Position numbers and translations under genes: made by a program
The notes under the pieces: generated by a model
The model's database searches: none
What the model saw: the letters and a program-made list of their open reading frames with translations, nothing else
Told to the model about the DNA's origin: nothing
Shown: piece after piece, positions 37,201 through 45,290 of the stretch
Position numbering within the stretch: the first letter of the stretch is position 1
Layout: the number at the start of each line of letters is the position of its first letter
Assembly (NCBI RefSeq): GCF_030014955.1
Contig: NZ_JAGRPV010000001.1
Location: forward strand, 4,898,001 to 4,962,000
Direction: 5' to 3'
Length of the DNA: 64,000 nucleotides
From: Cohnella hashimotonis
GTDB taxonomy: Bacteria; Bacillota; Bacilli; Paenibacillales; Paenibacillaceae

Positions 37201-38152
37201 AGTCAAGGCCGACGCTGTCGAGCGGAATGTTTTTCGCCCGGTACGTGTCCACGTTCGCGAGCAGCTCCGTCTGGTTCGTATCCCACTCGAAATTGGAGAA
37301 GCCAAGCGACCACTTGGGCATCATCGGCGATTTGCCCGTAATGTCCGAGTAAGAGCTCATGATCTGCTTGGGCGAGCCGAGCATGATGTAGTACTCCACG
37401 TCGTTCTTCGTGTATCGTCTGCCCTCCGTCGGCGTTCCGCCGTAGTAAAATTCCATTTTGCCCGTCGCCGACTCGGTATACGGATAGCCGCCGTCGCTGT
37501 CGACCAGCACGCCGTAGCCCGCCGTCGACCAGATGAACGGACCGCCGGCGTCGCCCTGCTCGCCCGCATGGGCGCCGTGGCTGTTGTCGTTGCGAAGCAG
37601 GTCGCCGCCGTCCTCGAAGGCGTTGTAGCCGCGGATGCCGTACATATTGTCCGCCGTATTGTGCAGGAACCGCACGCCGTCGTAGAAGACGCCGCCGGAC
37701 GATGGCTCCCAGAACAAAGTCGTTCCGTTCGACTTTTTGACGGTGAGACGAGCCGGACTCTTGGCGATCTCGATCTTCATATCTGCCGTCGTCACCGTAA
37801 TCGGATCGCCGGCCGTATTGATCGTGGCGCCTGCCGCGCTCCAGGTTTTAGAGGCGTCGATCATCGGCGTGTCGGCGCTGGCGGCGACCGAATTCGGCCG
37901 ATAATCCACCTTCGCGATGCCCGAAGAGAGCACCTTGATCTCGAGAATATCGTCGCTCGGCTCCGTGCCGTTGTCGATCGTCAATGTGAGCGTGTCGCCC
38001 GACACGCTGCTGGCGGTCACGTTGCCCAGCGCGCCGACATAGGCGTACGCCGGACTTGCGCCCAAAGGCGCGAACAAGGCGGCGCCCAGCAGGACGGCGG
38101 TGAGCAGACTCGTGCTTTTTTTAGCCAAACTATCATAGAAATGACGCACCAT
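34295..38152 (-). CDS. ctsZ: Secreted GH31 6-alpha-glucosyltransferase (CtsZ-like) with CBM modules
   Basis: 1285 residues, signal peptide (cleavage after SPAYA). The GH31 catalytic domain carries the nucleophile Asp435 in GWWNDE and the acid/base Asp496 in WSGDIG, followed by a DUF5110-like beta domain. The C-terminal third holds two CBM35-like modules (about 860-985 and 990-1115, each starting YEAE) and a final carbohydrate-binding-like domain (1135-1285). From memory, CtsZ of Bacillus globisporus C11 is 1284 residues and lies directly after ctsY, as here. CtsZ transfers glucose to the 6-OH of the non-reducing end of maltooligosaccharides, supplying CtsY. The ATG lies 7 bases after AGGAGAGG. 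Confidence 0.82.
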   Translation of the reverse strand: MVRHFYDSLAKKSTSLLTAVLLGAALFAPLGASPAYAYVGALGNVTASSVSGDTLTLTIDNGTEPSDDILEIKVLSSGIAKVDYRPNSVAASADTPMIDASKTWSAAGATINTAGDPITVTTADMKIEIAKSPARLTVKKSNGTTLFWEPSSGGVFYDGVRFLHNTADNMYGIRGYNAFEDGGDLLRNDNSHGAHAGEQGDAGGPFIWSTAGYGVLVDSDGGYPYTESATGKMEFYYGGTPTEGRRYTKNDVEYYIMLGSPKQIMSSYSDITGKSPMMPKWSLGFSNFEWDTNQTELLANVDTYRAKNIPLDSVGLDYDWKNYGQDNYGEFTWNTTNFPSASTTALKTTMDGKGVKMIGITKPRIVTTDLSSHTTQQSIDANAGGYWYPGHSAYTDYFIPVTVRSIDPYNAAERSWYWDHSKGAFDKGIVGWWNDETDKVSSGGTTLWFGNFTTTHFSQAIYEGQRAYSSTNRVWQTARTYYPGAQRYATTLWSGDIGIQWYKGEKINWAAGMKEQRATMLSSINMGQPKWGMDTGGFNQQDGTTSNPSPELYARWIQFSAFTPVFRVHGNNHQQRQPWVYGSTAEEASKSAIQLRYGLMPYMYAYERSAYETGVGLVRPLLYDYPTDTNAKNNLDAWMFGDWLLASPVVDKQQTSKSVYLPSGNWIDYFRGTAYAGGQTISYPVNASTWSDIPVFVKKGAIIPTQKVLDYTGQTSVSTINVDVFPDTAQSSFTYYDDDGTSYNYEGTGFFKQTMTAQDNGASGISFSVGAKSGTYAAPVAYYLAAIHGKAGTGVTIGGSSATSYASLNALRAAAGEGWTKTKDVYGDVTYVKIAAGAASAKNVVVSGSATVTDTATQYEAEDASLSGNTTSTKATVNNNHSGYAGTGFVDGLGNAGAAVTFYPNVATGGDYAVDLRYANSTGSAKSLSIYVNGKRVKQTTLANQANWDTWATQTETIPLEAGRNSLSYKYDSDAGDTGNANLDYVKVPYAAAVAKYEAESAKLSGGAGVNKDHWFYSGTAFADNLSAVGGQAEFRVNAPAAGTYTLALRYANGSGSTKTLTSYVNGAGAGSVSFASPGANWNVWQDVTKTVTLSAGVNLVAFKYDAGNSGNVNLDRLLVASATPGTPESELNLLDNPDFDRDTAYNSNWSEWHPTGQTLAFGIDSGSGTNPPESPWTQDKRAFFWLGGAYQQSIHQVVSVPVNNANYKFEARVRLKNTTPTTARAEISNYGGTAQYYNISNDGVWKYISISNIFVTNGQVDVGFYVDSPGGTTLHIDDVRLTKM

Positions 38153-38188
38153 CGGCAGCCTCTCCTTCCATTTTAAAAGAACCGTTCG

Positions 38189-41100
38189 TTACCAGCGGAT
38201 GGCCACATTGTCCAGATTAATGCCCGATGCATTGGTCGCGTCGTACTGCACGCGAATCGTATTCAGCCCCGCGTTCAGGGACGTCGACGTCGTCGCGGTA
38301 TTCCACGTATCCCAATTCGCCGTCGCCAGCAGGGACAGATCGGTCACCTTCGTGCCGTTCTTGTAGATCGCTCTCGACGCCGCGCCGCCGCCCGCGCTGT
38401 ACCGTACGTCGATCGAATAGGTGCCGGCCGTCGGCGCGTACACCTTGAACTCGACAAAGTCGCCGGAGGTCGCGAAGCCGTCTACGAAGCCCGTGCCCAG
38501 ATAGCCCGTATGGTCCGTGTTCGTGGACACGGCGAAATGCGTGGCGAACTCGGCTTCGTATTCGTTCTTGTCGACGCCGCTCAGAACGATCGAACGGGCT
38601 GAGGCGCCGGACGAGATTTTGACGTAAACGAGCTTCGCCACCGTATCGTAATACCAGCCCTGCGAAGCCGAGGTCAGACCGCTCAGCGTCGTCTGCTGCG
38701 TCAGCGCCGAGCCGTCCTTCGTCACCGAGGAAGGCTTCTTCGTCAGCACCTGCAGCGTGCTCGTCGTCGTCAGCGCTGGCACGGACACGGTCACTTGGTC
38801 CGAACCGTAATTTTCGGTCGACGTGATCGTCTTCGTCGTCGAACCGTCGTACCAGCTGTAAGAGGTCGTCCCCTGCGGGAAGACGCGGAACGTCAGGTTC
38901 GTGTAGTTGGTCAGGTCGTTGCCGATCGTGCCGCCGACCGTATACGTGCTATTCAGGTTCATCGGCAAGATCGCGCCCGCCTTGGCGAACACCGGCAGAT
39001 CGTCCACGGACGCATAGTAGCCGATCGTCTGGGAGCCCGGACGCATCGCGCCCCACCAGAAGTCGACCCATTCGCCGGCCGGCAGATAGACGCTCTTGTT
39101 CGTCTCGCCCTGGTTCACGACCGGCGCGACGAGCAGATTGTCCCCGAGCATGTACTGCGCGGTCAGGCCATACGTATTCGTATCGCCCGGATAGTCGAGC
39201 ACCATGGCGCGCATCAGCGGCACGCCCGTGTCGCTCGATTTTTTCCCTTCGCTGTACAAATACGGAATGATGTTATAACGCGCGTTGATGAACTTCTGCG
39301 ACGTCGTCAGCACGGTCGAGTCGCCCGTGCGCGAAGCCGCGTTCCATGGCGAACGTTCCTCGCTCGGCGACGGCGACGCCTTTTCCGAGTGGAACTGCAT
39401 GACCGGCGAGAACGCGGCCATGGCGATCGAACGCTTGTACAGCTCCGCGGTCGGGTACGAATCTCCCGTAAAGCCCGCCAGATCCCAGCTCGTAAACGGC
39501 ACGCCCGAGATGTTGGCCGTCAGCCCCGCGAGCACCGCCTGCTGGTAGGCGCCGAACGTCGACTCCTGGTCGCCCGCCCAGAAGATCTGATTTTTCTGTG
39601 CCCCGCTCGTGCCCGAACGGCTGAACGACACGGAATTCGCGTTTTTGGACAGCGCATACGCGTTATAGGCCCCGACGTACTCGTTGGGGTACTGATTGCG
39701 CATTTCGTCGCCCTTCTTGCCGTTGCTGAACGTCAGCGACCGGCCCCACACCATTTCTCCGCCGTCCGTCTTGAAGCCGTCGATGCCGATGCCGTCGAAC
39801 AGATAGGCGCGCTTGGACATCCACCAATTTTTCGCCGCCGCGTTCGTAAAGTCGAGCAGCAGGCTGTTCTCGAACCACGAGCCCGCGGGCAGCCGGTACT
39901 GGCCGCCGCTGCCGTCGCCGACCGCATAGCCCTGCGACACCATATAGGACTCGTCGTTATCCTTTTGCGTGTAAGCGTAGCTCGTATACTTCTGGATCGG
40001 CACCTGCCAGAGCACCAGCTTCATCCCGGCGTTATGAACGTCGGTCGCCATCTGGGCCGGGTTCGGCCATTTCGTGCCGAAGGTGAAGTCGCCGTACGAG
40101 AACGCCGCGCTGCCGGTCTTCGGCGTGTAGGTCGCGTCGTTAAAAATATAAAACGTGTTTTCGTCGCTCCACTGCTCCAGCACGACCGCCGAGGCGGGAA
40201 TGTTGTTCGTGCTCGCGCTGCTAAGCGCGGCGGTCACCTCCGACTGCCGGTCCCACTCGTTCGCGGACATCCACAGGCCGAACGCCCACTTGGGCAGCAT
40301 CGCCGGCTTGTAGGTGATGTCCGTATAGTTGGAGACGACGTCCTTCAGGTCGCTGCCGTAAATAAAGTAGTAGTCCAGCAGCGAATTCGAGCCTCCGCCG
40401 GTATTGACCGTGAAGTTGTACATATCCGTGCGCTCGGTCGCCATTTTGAACTTCGAATAATACGTTGAGTTGACGTAAATGCCATAGCCGTTCGTGTTGA
40501 TGAAAAAGGGGATCGCCATGTACGTCCGGTCGTTCTGGTTTTTGTACTGGTTGTACACGTAGGTGTCCACGTCGTAGCCGCGCTTCTGGAAGTTGTTGTA
40601 GTGCTCGCCGAAGCCGTAGAACTGCTCGCTCGTCGGCGAATACAGGTTGTCCTGCACTTTGTCGATAACGTTCGAGCCGTCGGTCAGCCACGCCATGTTC
40701 TTGTTGACCGAATTGTCGTATTCGCGTGCGATCAGCGTCGTGCCGTCCGGCTTGTACACGCTGAGTTTGTACGGATTTTTATCGATCCGTATTTTGAGCG
40801 CGCTCGTGCTGATCAGATAGTACGTCGTGTTGTCGGCAAACGTATAATTGCTGAGTCCCGTCGCGAGCGTGCCCGTCCCTTTGGGAGACAGCTGTACGCG
40901 GAACACGTCGGCCGCCTGAAACGAGATGCCGATCTTGGGCGACATCGTCCCCGTATTCGGCGTGGCGCTCAGCGTCACCTTGTTGCCGCCGTCCGTATAG
41001 CCGCTCACGCTGGCGACGGATTCCCAGCCCGTCACCGTGAACGTGAACGGACCGATCGTCTTCTCGTTCGCGCCGTCCTTGTTGGCATGGATCGTATACG

Positions 41101-41455
41101 TGACGACGTCGCCCTTGGCGAAGGTGCCCATGTTGATCTGCCAGTAGCTGTTGCTGCCGCTGTTGTACTGCCAGGTGCCGTTGATAACCGACTGCGCCGT
41201 GCCGTTTTTCGTCCAGGTGATCCAGGTCGCTTGCCCGCTCTCGATCGGCCAGGTGGTCAGCTTCAGGTAAACCGTGTCGCCTGCGACCGGATCCCTCGGA
41301 TAGCGCTCGGTCAGTTGTACGTCGTACAGATCGTCCGTGCCGTATGGCGCATGATAAACGCCGGAGATGGCGAACGCGCTCGCGGGAACCGCCAGCAGAA
41401 CGACCAATCCGAGCAACAGCGCCGATGCCAGACGGGAATGCCATCTTGTTTTCAT
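38189..41455 (-). CDS. ctsY: Secreted GH31 3-alpha-isomaltosyltransferase (CtsY-like, cycloalternan-forming)
   Basis: 1088 residues, signal peptide (VPASAFA). A starch-binding-like N-terminal beta domain (about 30-140) precedes the GH31 core with nucleophile Asp564 in GFKTDGGE and acid/base Asp629 in WAGDQES. A C-terminal CBM35-like module (from EYEAEFATHF) follows. Length, order before the 1285-residue gene and motifs fit CtsY (1093 residues, recalled) and the cycloalternan-forming enzyme of Listeria. It moves an isomaltosyl unit to O-3 of another and then closes the ring to cyclic nigerosyl-nigerose. 36 bp upstream of ctsZ. Confidence 0.82.
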   Translation of the reverse strand: MKTRWHSRLASALLLGLVVLLAVPASAFAISGVYHAPYGTDDLYDVQLTERYPRDPVAGDTVYLKLTTWPIESGQATWITWTKNGTAQSVINGTWQYNSGSNSYWQINMGTFAKGDVVTYTIHANKDGANEKTIGPFTFTVTGWESVASVSGYTDGGNKVTLSATPNTGTMSPKIGISFQAADVFRVQLSPKGTGTLATGLSNYTFADNTTYYLISTSALKIRIDKNPYKLSVYKPDGTTLIAREYDNSVNKNMAWLTDGSNVIDKVQDNLYSPTSEQFYGFGEHYNNFQKRGYDVDTYVYNQYKNQNDRTYMAIPFFINTNGYGIYVNSTYYSKFKMATERTDMYNFTVNTGGGSNSLLDYYFIYGSDLKDVVSNYTDITYKPAMLPKWAFGLWMSANEWDRQSEVTAALSSASTNNIPASAVVLEQWSDENTFYIFNDATYTPKTGSAAFSYGDFTFGTKWPNPAQMATDVHNAGMKLVLWQVPIQKYTSYAYTQKDNDESYMVSQGYAVGDGSGGQYRLPAGSWFENSLLLDFTNAAAKNWWMSKRAYLFDGIGIDGFKTDGGEMVWGRSLTFSNGKKGDEMRNQYPNEYVGAYNAYALSKNANSVSFSRSGTSGAQKNQIFWAGDQESTFGAYQQAVLAGLTANISGVPFTSWDLAGFTGDSYPTAELYKRSIAMAAFSPVMQFHSEKASPSPSEERSPWNAASRTGDSTVLTTSQKFINARYNIIPYLYSEGKKSSDTGVPLMRAMVLDYPGDTNTYGLTAQYMLGDNLLVAPVVNQGETNKSVYLPAGEWVDFWWGAMRPGSQTIGYYASVDDLPVFAKAGAILPMNLNSTYTVGGTIGNDLTNYTNLTFRVFPQGTTSYSWYDGSTTKTITSTENYGSDQVTVSVPALTTTSTLQVLTKKPSSVTKDGSALTQQTTLSGLTSASQGWYYDTVAKLVYVKISSGASARSIVLSGVDKNEYEAEFATHFAVSTNTDHTGYLGTGFVDGFATSGDFVEFKVYAPTAGTYSIDVRYSAGGGAASRAIYKNGTKVTDLSLLATANWDTWNTATTSTSLNAGLNTIRVQYDATNASGINLDNVAIRW

Positions 41456-41581
41456 AACGTCAATACCCCTTTCCCAAAATGAATGTCGTATTGCGCAAGC
41501 AGTCTGCTTACCCGCCCCTCGACTAGCCCGCTGTCCGTTACATGACGCATCCCTCCTCTCCAGTCGCGCCGGATGGACGCT

Positions 41582-42577
41582 TCAGGGCGTACCGGCTGCC
41601 TTCGCGTCCGCGCCGTCCATGCCTGCAGCGCCTTCTGTATCCGCGCCGGGATTCGGATTCGGAATGCGCACCGTCACTTCGCCGCTCGCGGTGAAGCTCG
41701 CCAGCCACTGCGGCACGAGCTCGTTCAGCCGCTGCTGGCGGATCAGCTCCACGATCCGATCCTTGGCCTGGTCGGCCGTCTCCGTCGATGCCGGCTTGCG
41801 ATCCGTCAGCTTCAGCAAATGATAGCCGTACGCGGTTTTGACCGGCTTGCTATAGGCGCCTGTCTTCAGCTGCCCGGCCGCTTGCTCGAGCTCCGGCGCC
41901 GTCTGTCCCGCGGACAGATAGCCCAGGTCGCCGCCCGCTTCCCGCGTCGCCACGTCCGCCGAAAACTCGGCGGCCAGCTTGGCGAAGTCGGCGCCCTTGG
42001 CGAGCTCGCCGTATAATTCCTTCGCCTGGTCCTCGGTCTTCACCAGGATGTGCGACAAGCGGACCTGCGCGGGGTGATGGAACGACGCCTCGTTCAGCTC
42101 GTAAAACTGCGAGATTTGCTCATCCGTCACTTTAAGCTCGGACGCGAACAGCTTGCCGATCTGCAGCTGCATCTTGATCTGCGCAGCAAACCCCGCTTCG
42201 TCCAGTCCGACGGAGCTGAGATAGCTTTGAAATTCCGTCTCCGACGCGAACGAGCCGCGCATCTTCTCCATGCCGGCCTCAAGCTCCTCCCCGCCGACGG
42301 TCAAACCCTTGGCCGCAGCCTGTTCGTCCGCGAGCTGCCGGATGACCATCTCCTGCAGCGTCTGCGCGCCGACTTGCCGGAGCATCGCTTCGTACAGCTC
42401 ATCCTTCGTAATGTTCGTTTTGCCCACCGTCGCCACGATGCTTGCCGATTCGCGGGCGTCCGCTTTTGGCGCACCCGCATCCGGTTTTGCGCCGTCCGCG
42501 CCGGCGTAAGCGTATACGGCGAACAAGACAATGGCGATAAATACCGCAAGTCCGCCGACCGTCAGCCATTTTTTCAT
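41582..42577 (-). CDS. prsA: PrsA-like parvulin foldase with membrane anchor instead of lipobox
   Basis: 331 residues from the ATG at 42577 (AGGAG ten bases upstream; a longer frame from 42628 is unlikely). One N-terminal membrane helix (LTVGGLAVFIAIVLFAVYAYA) without a lipobox Cys, a SurA_N-type helical domain, then a parvulin PPIase domain (RLSHILVKTEDQAKELYGEL; GGDLGYLSAGQTAPELEQAA; AYGYHLLKLTD). It helps fold exported proteins outside the membrane. Directly upstream of the two giant secreted GH31 genes, so possibly dedicated to them. Confidence 0.85.
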   Translation of the reverse strand: MKKWLTVGGLAVFIAIVLFAVYAYAGADGAKPDAGAPKADARESASIVATVGKTNITKDELYEAMLRQVGAQTLQEMVIRQLADEQAAAKGLTVGGEELEAGMEKMRGSFASETEFQSYLSSVGLDEAGFAAQIKMQLQIGKLFASELKVTDEQISQFYELNEASFHHPAQVRLSHILVKTEDQAKELYGELAKGADFAKLAAEFSADVATREAGGDLGYLSAGQTAPELEQAAGQLKTGAYSKPVKTAYGYHLLKLTDRKPASTETADQAKDRIVELIRQQRLNELVPQWLASFTASGEVTVRIPNPNPGADTEGAAGMDGADAKAAGTP

Positions 42578-42658
42578 CACTTCGTCGCTCCTGTCCGATA
42601 GGGAATGTTGGATCGCCGTTTCGTCCATTTCTTCTCGCCGATGCCACTCTCGCCGGGC

Positions 42659-43663
42659 CTAGCCTTCCTGGGCGGCGTGATTCGGCTTTTTGCCCTTGTA
42701 GATCTCGTAAATCATGTCTTCGATGTCCGGCTCTTTCACCGAGATGTCGCGGATCGGATAACGGTCCGCCAGCTCCGCGATCAGCCTGGACGCGCTGATG
42801 CCGTTTTTCTCGAACCGGAGCCATACGCGTTGTCCTTCCGCCTTCACGGTTTCCGCCCGCGAATGGTACACGCCGGGCACCGGCCGCTCCAGCTCCACCT
42901 CCAGCATCCGGTACGGCGCGAGCCGCGAAAGGATCGCGTTCAGCGGTCCGTCCTCGACGAGCTTGCCGTGGTTGATGACGACAAGCCGCCCGCACAGCTG
43001 CTCCACGTCGTCCAGATCGTGCGTCGTCAGGATGACCGTGGTGCCCCGCTCCTTGTTGATGCCGGCGATATACCGGCGGATCGCCTGCTTGGCCTCGATG
43101 TCCAGGCCGATCGTCGGCTCATCCAGAAACAGGACGGAAGGAGAATGAAGCATCGCCGCCGCGATGTCTCCCCGCATGCGCTGGCCGAGCGACAGCTGGC
43201 GGACCGGGATGTCCAGCAGATCGCCGATGCCGAGCACGTCGTGCATCAGATCGAGATTCTCTCTGTACATGCGCGCCTCGATGCGATAGATCCGGCGCAG
43301 CAGCTCGTAGGACTCGCCCAGTCTCAAGTCCCAGTAGAGCTGCGTCCGCTGGCCGAACACGACGCCCAGGCGCCGCACGACCTCCTTGCGGTGACGCTGC
43401 GGCGACAGCCCGTCGACCAGGACCGATCCCGAAGTCGGATGCAGGATGCCCGTCATCATCTTCACCGTCGTGCTCTTGCCCGCCCCGTTCGGACCAAGAA
43501 AGCCGACGATCTCTCCCGCTTCGATGCGGAAGCTGATGCCGTCTACGGCCCTTACGGTCGTTTTGCGGGGAGCGAAGAGGCCGGCAAGTGAGCCGCCCAG
43601 GCCTTTCTTTTTTCGGACCAGCTTGAACGCCTTGACCAGATCCCGAACTTCCAATTGACCCAT
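42659..43663 (-). CDS. ABC-2 exporter ATPase
   Basis: 334 residues from the ATG at 43663 (a GTG at 43672 is the alternative; the longer frame to 44056 shadows the permease). Walker A GFLGPNGAGKSTTVKMM, signature LSLGQRMRGDIAAAML, Walker B SVLFLDEPTIGLD and switch His TTHDLDD. The LSLGQR signature is typical of the ABC-2 subfamily paired with ABC2_membrane_6/DUF990 permeases. Both permease genes lie just upstream, 2-5 bp apart. Confidence 0.93.
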   Translation of the reverse strand: MGQLEVRDLVKAFKLVRKKKGLGGSLAGLFAPRKTTVRAVDGISFRIEAGEIVGFLGPNGAGKSTTVKMMTGILHPTSGSVLVDGLSPQRHRKEVVRRLGVVFGQRTQLYWDLRLGESYELLRRIYRIEARMYRENLDLMHDVLGIGDLLDIPVRQLSLGQRMRGDIAAAMLHSPSVLFLDEPTIGLDIEAKQAIRRYIAGINKERGTTVILTTHDLDDVEQLCGRLVVINHGKLVEDGPLNAILSRLAPYRMLEVELERPVPGVYHSRAETVKAEGQRVWLRFEKNGISASRLIAELADRYPIRDISVKEPDIEDMIYEIYKGKKPNHAAQEG

Positions 43664-43668
43664 GTCCT

Positions 43669-44484
43669 TCACGCTCCCGCGCTTTCGTAGTTTCGCAATC
43701 CCCGGTTGAACACGAAGTGCGCCAGGACGAACAAGACGGCGCCGACGATCGGCGTCCAAAGCGAAATGTCCGGCAGGCCCGGCGCCCGGCAGGCTTTGTC
43801 CAGCATGGCGCAGGCCGGATAGAAGCTGATGAAGGCGATCGGCAGCGCCGCCGTCAGCACGGCTTGCAGCGCGTAAGGATAAATCGACAGCGGATAAAGC
43901 GTAGACCGCTCCATGAAGTCGTTGAGCAGCATGAACATCGACTGGCTCCGCTTGGTCCAGAACGCGACCGAGCAAAAAATTGTAAAGACGGAAGAACGGA
44001 TCAGCGCGGCGCCCGCCACGACGAGGCCGATCCGGATCGTATGGCCAACCGTCCATTCGAAGTGCGCCAGCCGGCTGCCGTAGATCAGAATGGCGACGCC
44101 CACCGCGACGTCCATCAGCCCGATGATGTTGATGTACTTAACCGTGAATTGGTAGAACACGCCGAGCGGACGCAGCAGCATCCGGTCGAACTCTCCGCGC
44201 AGCACGTACGTCTCCAGCCACAGGTTCTGAACGGAAAATACCATCGTAATGCCGTGGCTCAGCTGGCCGAGGCCGTACAGGAAGGCAAGCTCCGCGAACG
44301 TCCAGCCGCTGAGCGGCTGAAAGTTGGATACGATGAAGCGAAGCAGCAATATGCCCGTGCCGTACATAAGCGGGATCATAACGAAGCAGCTGAGATAGTA
44401 CATCGGGTACTCCAGCTGCTTTTGCAGCGACAGCTTCAAGTAAAACAAGCCGACGGAAGCGTAGTATCGCAGCTTGTCCGGCAT
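43669..44484 (-). CDS. ABC-2 exporter permease (DUF990/ABC2_membrane_6 type)
   Basis: 271 residues from the ATG at 44484; the in-frame extension to 45420 has no start signal and shadows the upstream gene. About six membrane helices, with YVLRGEFDRMLLRPL characteristic of this permease type. It starts 2 bp after the upstream permease stop. The cargo of such three-gene exporters is mostly unknown; some confer drug or viologen resistance. Confidence 0.88.
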   Translation of the reverse strand: MPDKLRYYASVGLFYLKLSLQKQLEYPMYYLSCFVMIPLMYGTGILLLRFIVSNFQPLSGWTFAELAFLYGLGQLSHGITMVFSVQNLWLETYVLRGEFDRMLLRPLGVFYQFTVKYINIIGLMDVAVGVAILIYGSRLAHFEWTVGHTIRIGLVVAGAALIRSSVFTIFCSVAFWTKRSQSMFMLLNDFMERSTLYPLSIYPYALQAVLTAALPIAFISFYPACAMLDKACRAPGLPDISLWTPIVGAVLFVLAHFVFNRGLRNYESAGA

Positions 44485-44486
44485 CG

Positions 44487-45290
44487 CTATCCCCCTTGTA
44501 CGAGCACGCGCTTGCGGGCCCGGCTCCACATCGCGGCCGCCGCGAGCGAGAGCGCGACGATCCAGCCTGCCTGTACGAGCAGCTCGAAGGCGATCCGCCC
44601 GGGAGCCAGTTGCCCGATATAGATGCCTAGCGGCGTTTGATAAATATAAGAAAACGGCAGGAATACAAGCACGCTTCGCGCCTCCTCGGGAAACAGCCAC
44701 AGCGGAATGAAGCGTCCGGACAACAGCAGAAGCACGCCGTCCTTGACCGTGCCCAGATTGCCCAGCTGCAGCACCCAGAAGCAGAGCAAGCCGAGCATGA
44801 GACTGATGAGCCAGAGCAGCACGAAGCTCAGGCAGGCGCTGACGAGAAACAGCAAAAACGCGGCGAGGCTGACGGGCAGCGGGTTTTGCAAAAACAGCGC
44901 CATGACCAGCAGCAGCGGCGCGAGCTGCGTAGCGACGGCGCCGAGCGCCGTGCCGACATCCTCGAAAAAGTACATCAGCACGAGCCGGACGGGGCGAAAA
45001 AAATCGACGGCGATATCGCCCTGTCCGATGCGCTCCTGCAGCTTCTCCTCCACGGTTTTCGGAAAAAACGACGTCAGCAGCACCGACATCATCGCGTAGA
45101 CGATCATCCCGTCCTCCGTCACGCCCGCGACGCTGTCGATGCCGCGGTAGGCCGCCTTCCACAGATACAGGTTGGCGAGCAGGACGATGACGTTCGTACC
45201 GAGCGCGGCGAATACCTCGAAGCGATAAGCCAGCGAGACGAGCAGCTTCAATTTGGCCGCGTACAAATACGGACTCAACGTTCGCTCCAC
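44487..45290 (-). CDS. ABC-2 exporter permease (ABC2_membrane_6 type)
   Basis: 267 residues, GTG start at 45290, overlapping the GH13 stop by 16 bp. Six membrane helices; the IGQGDIAVDFFRPVRLVLMYF block corresponds to the conserved RPL-type loop of the partner permease. It forms a heterodimer with the next gene. Overlap with the alpha-glucosidase gene suggests the exporter belongs to the sugar operon. Confidence 0.87.
   Translation of the reverse strand: MERTLSPYLYAAKLKLLVSLAYRFEVFAALGTNVIVLLANLYLWKAAYRGIDSVAGVTEDGMIVYAMMSVLLTSFFPKTVEEKLQERIGQGDIAVDFFRPVRLVLMYFFEDVGTALGAVATQLAPLLLVMALFLQNPLPVSLAAFLLFLVSACLSFVLLWLISLMLGLLCFWVLQLGNLGTVKDGVLLLLSGRFIPLWLFPEEARSVLVFLPFSYIYQTPLGIYIGQLAPGRIAFELLVQAGWIVALSLAAAAMWSRARKRVLVQGG

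Noticed and set aside
36653..40468. Long plus-strand frames of 500-560 codons over ctsZ and ctsY (also 34325-36508)
   Set aside because: Antisense shadows with Arg/Val/His-rich composition; the minus strand encodes clear signal peptides and GH31 catalytic motifs.
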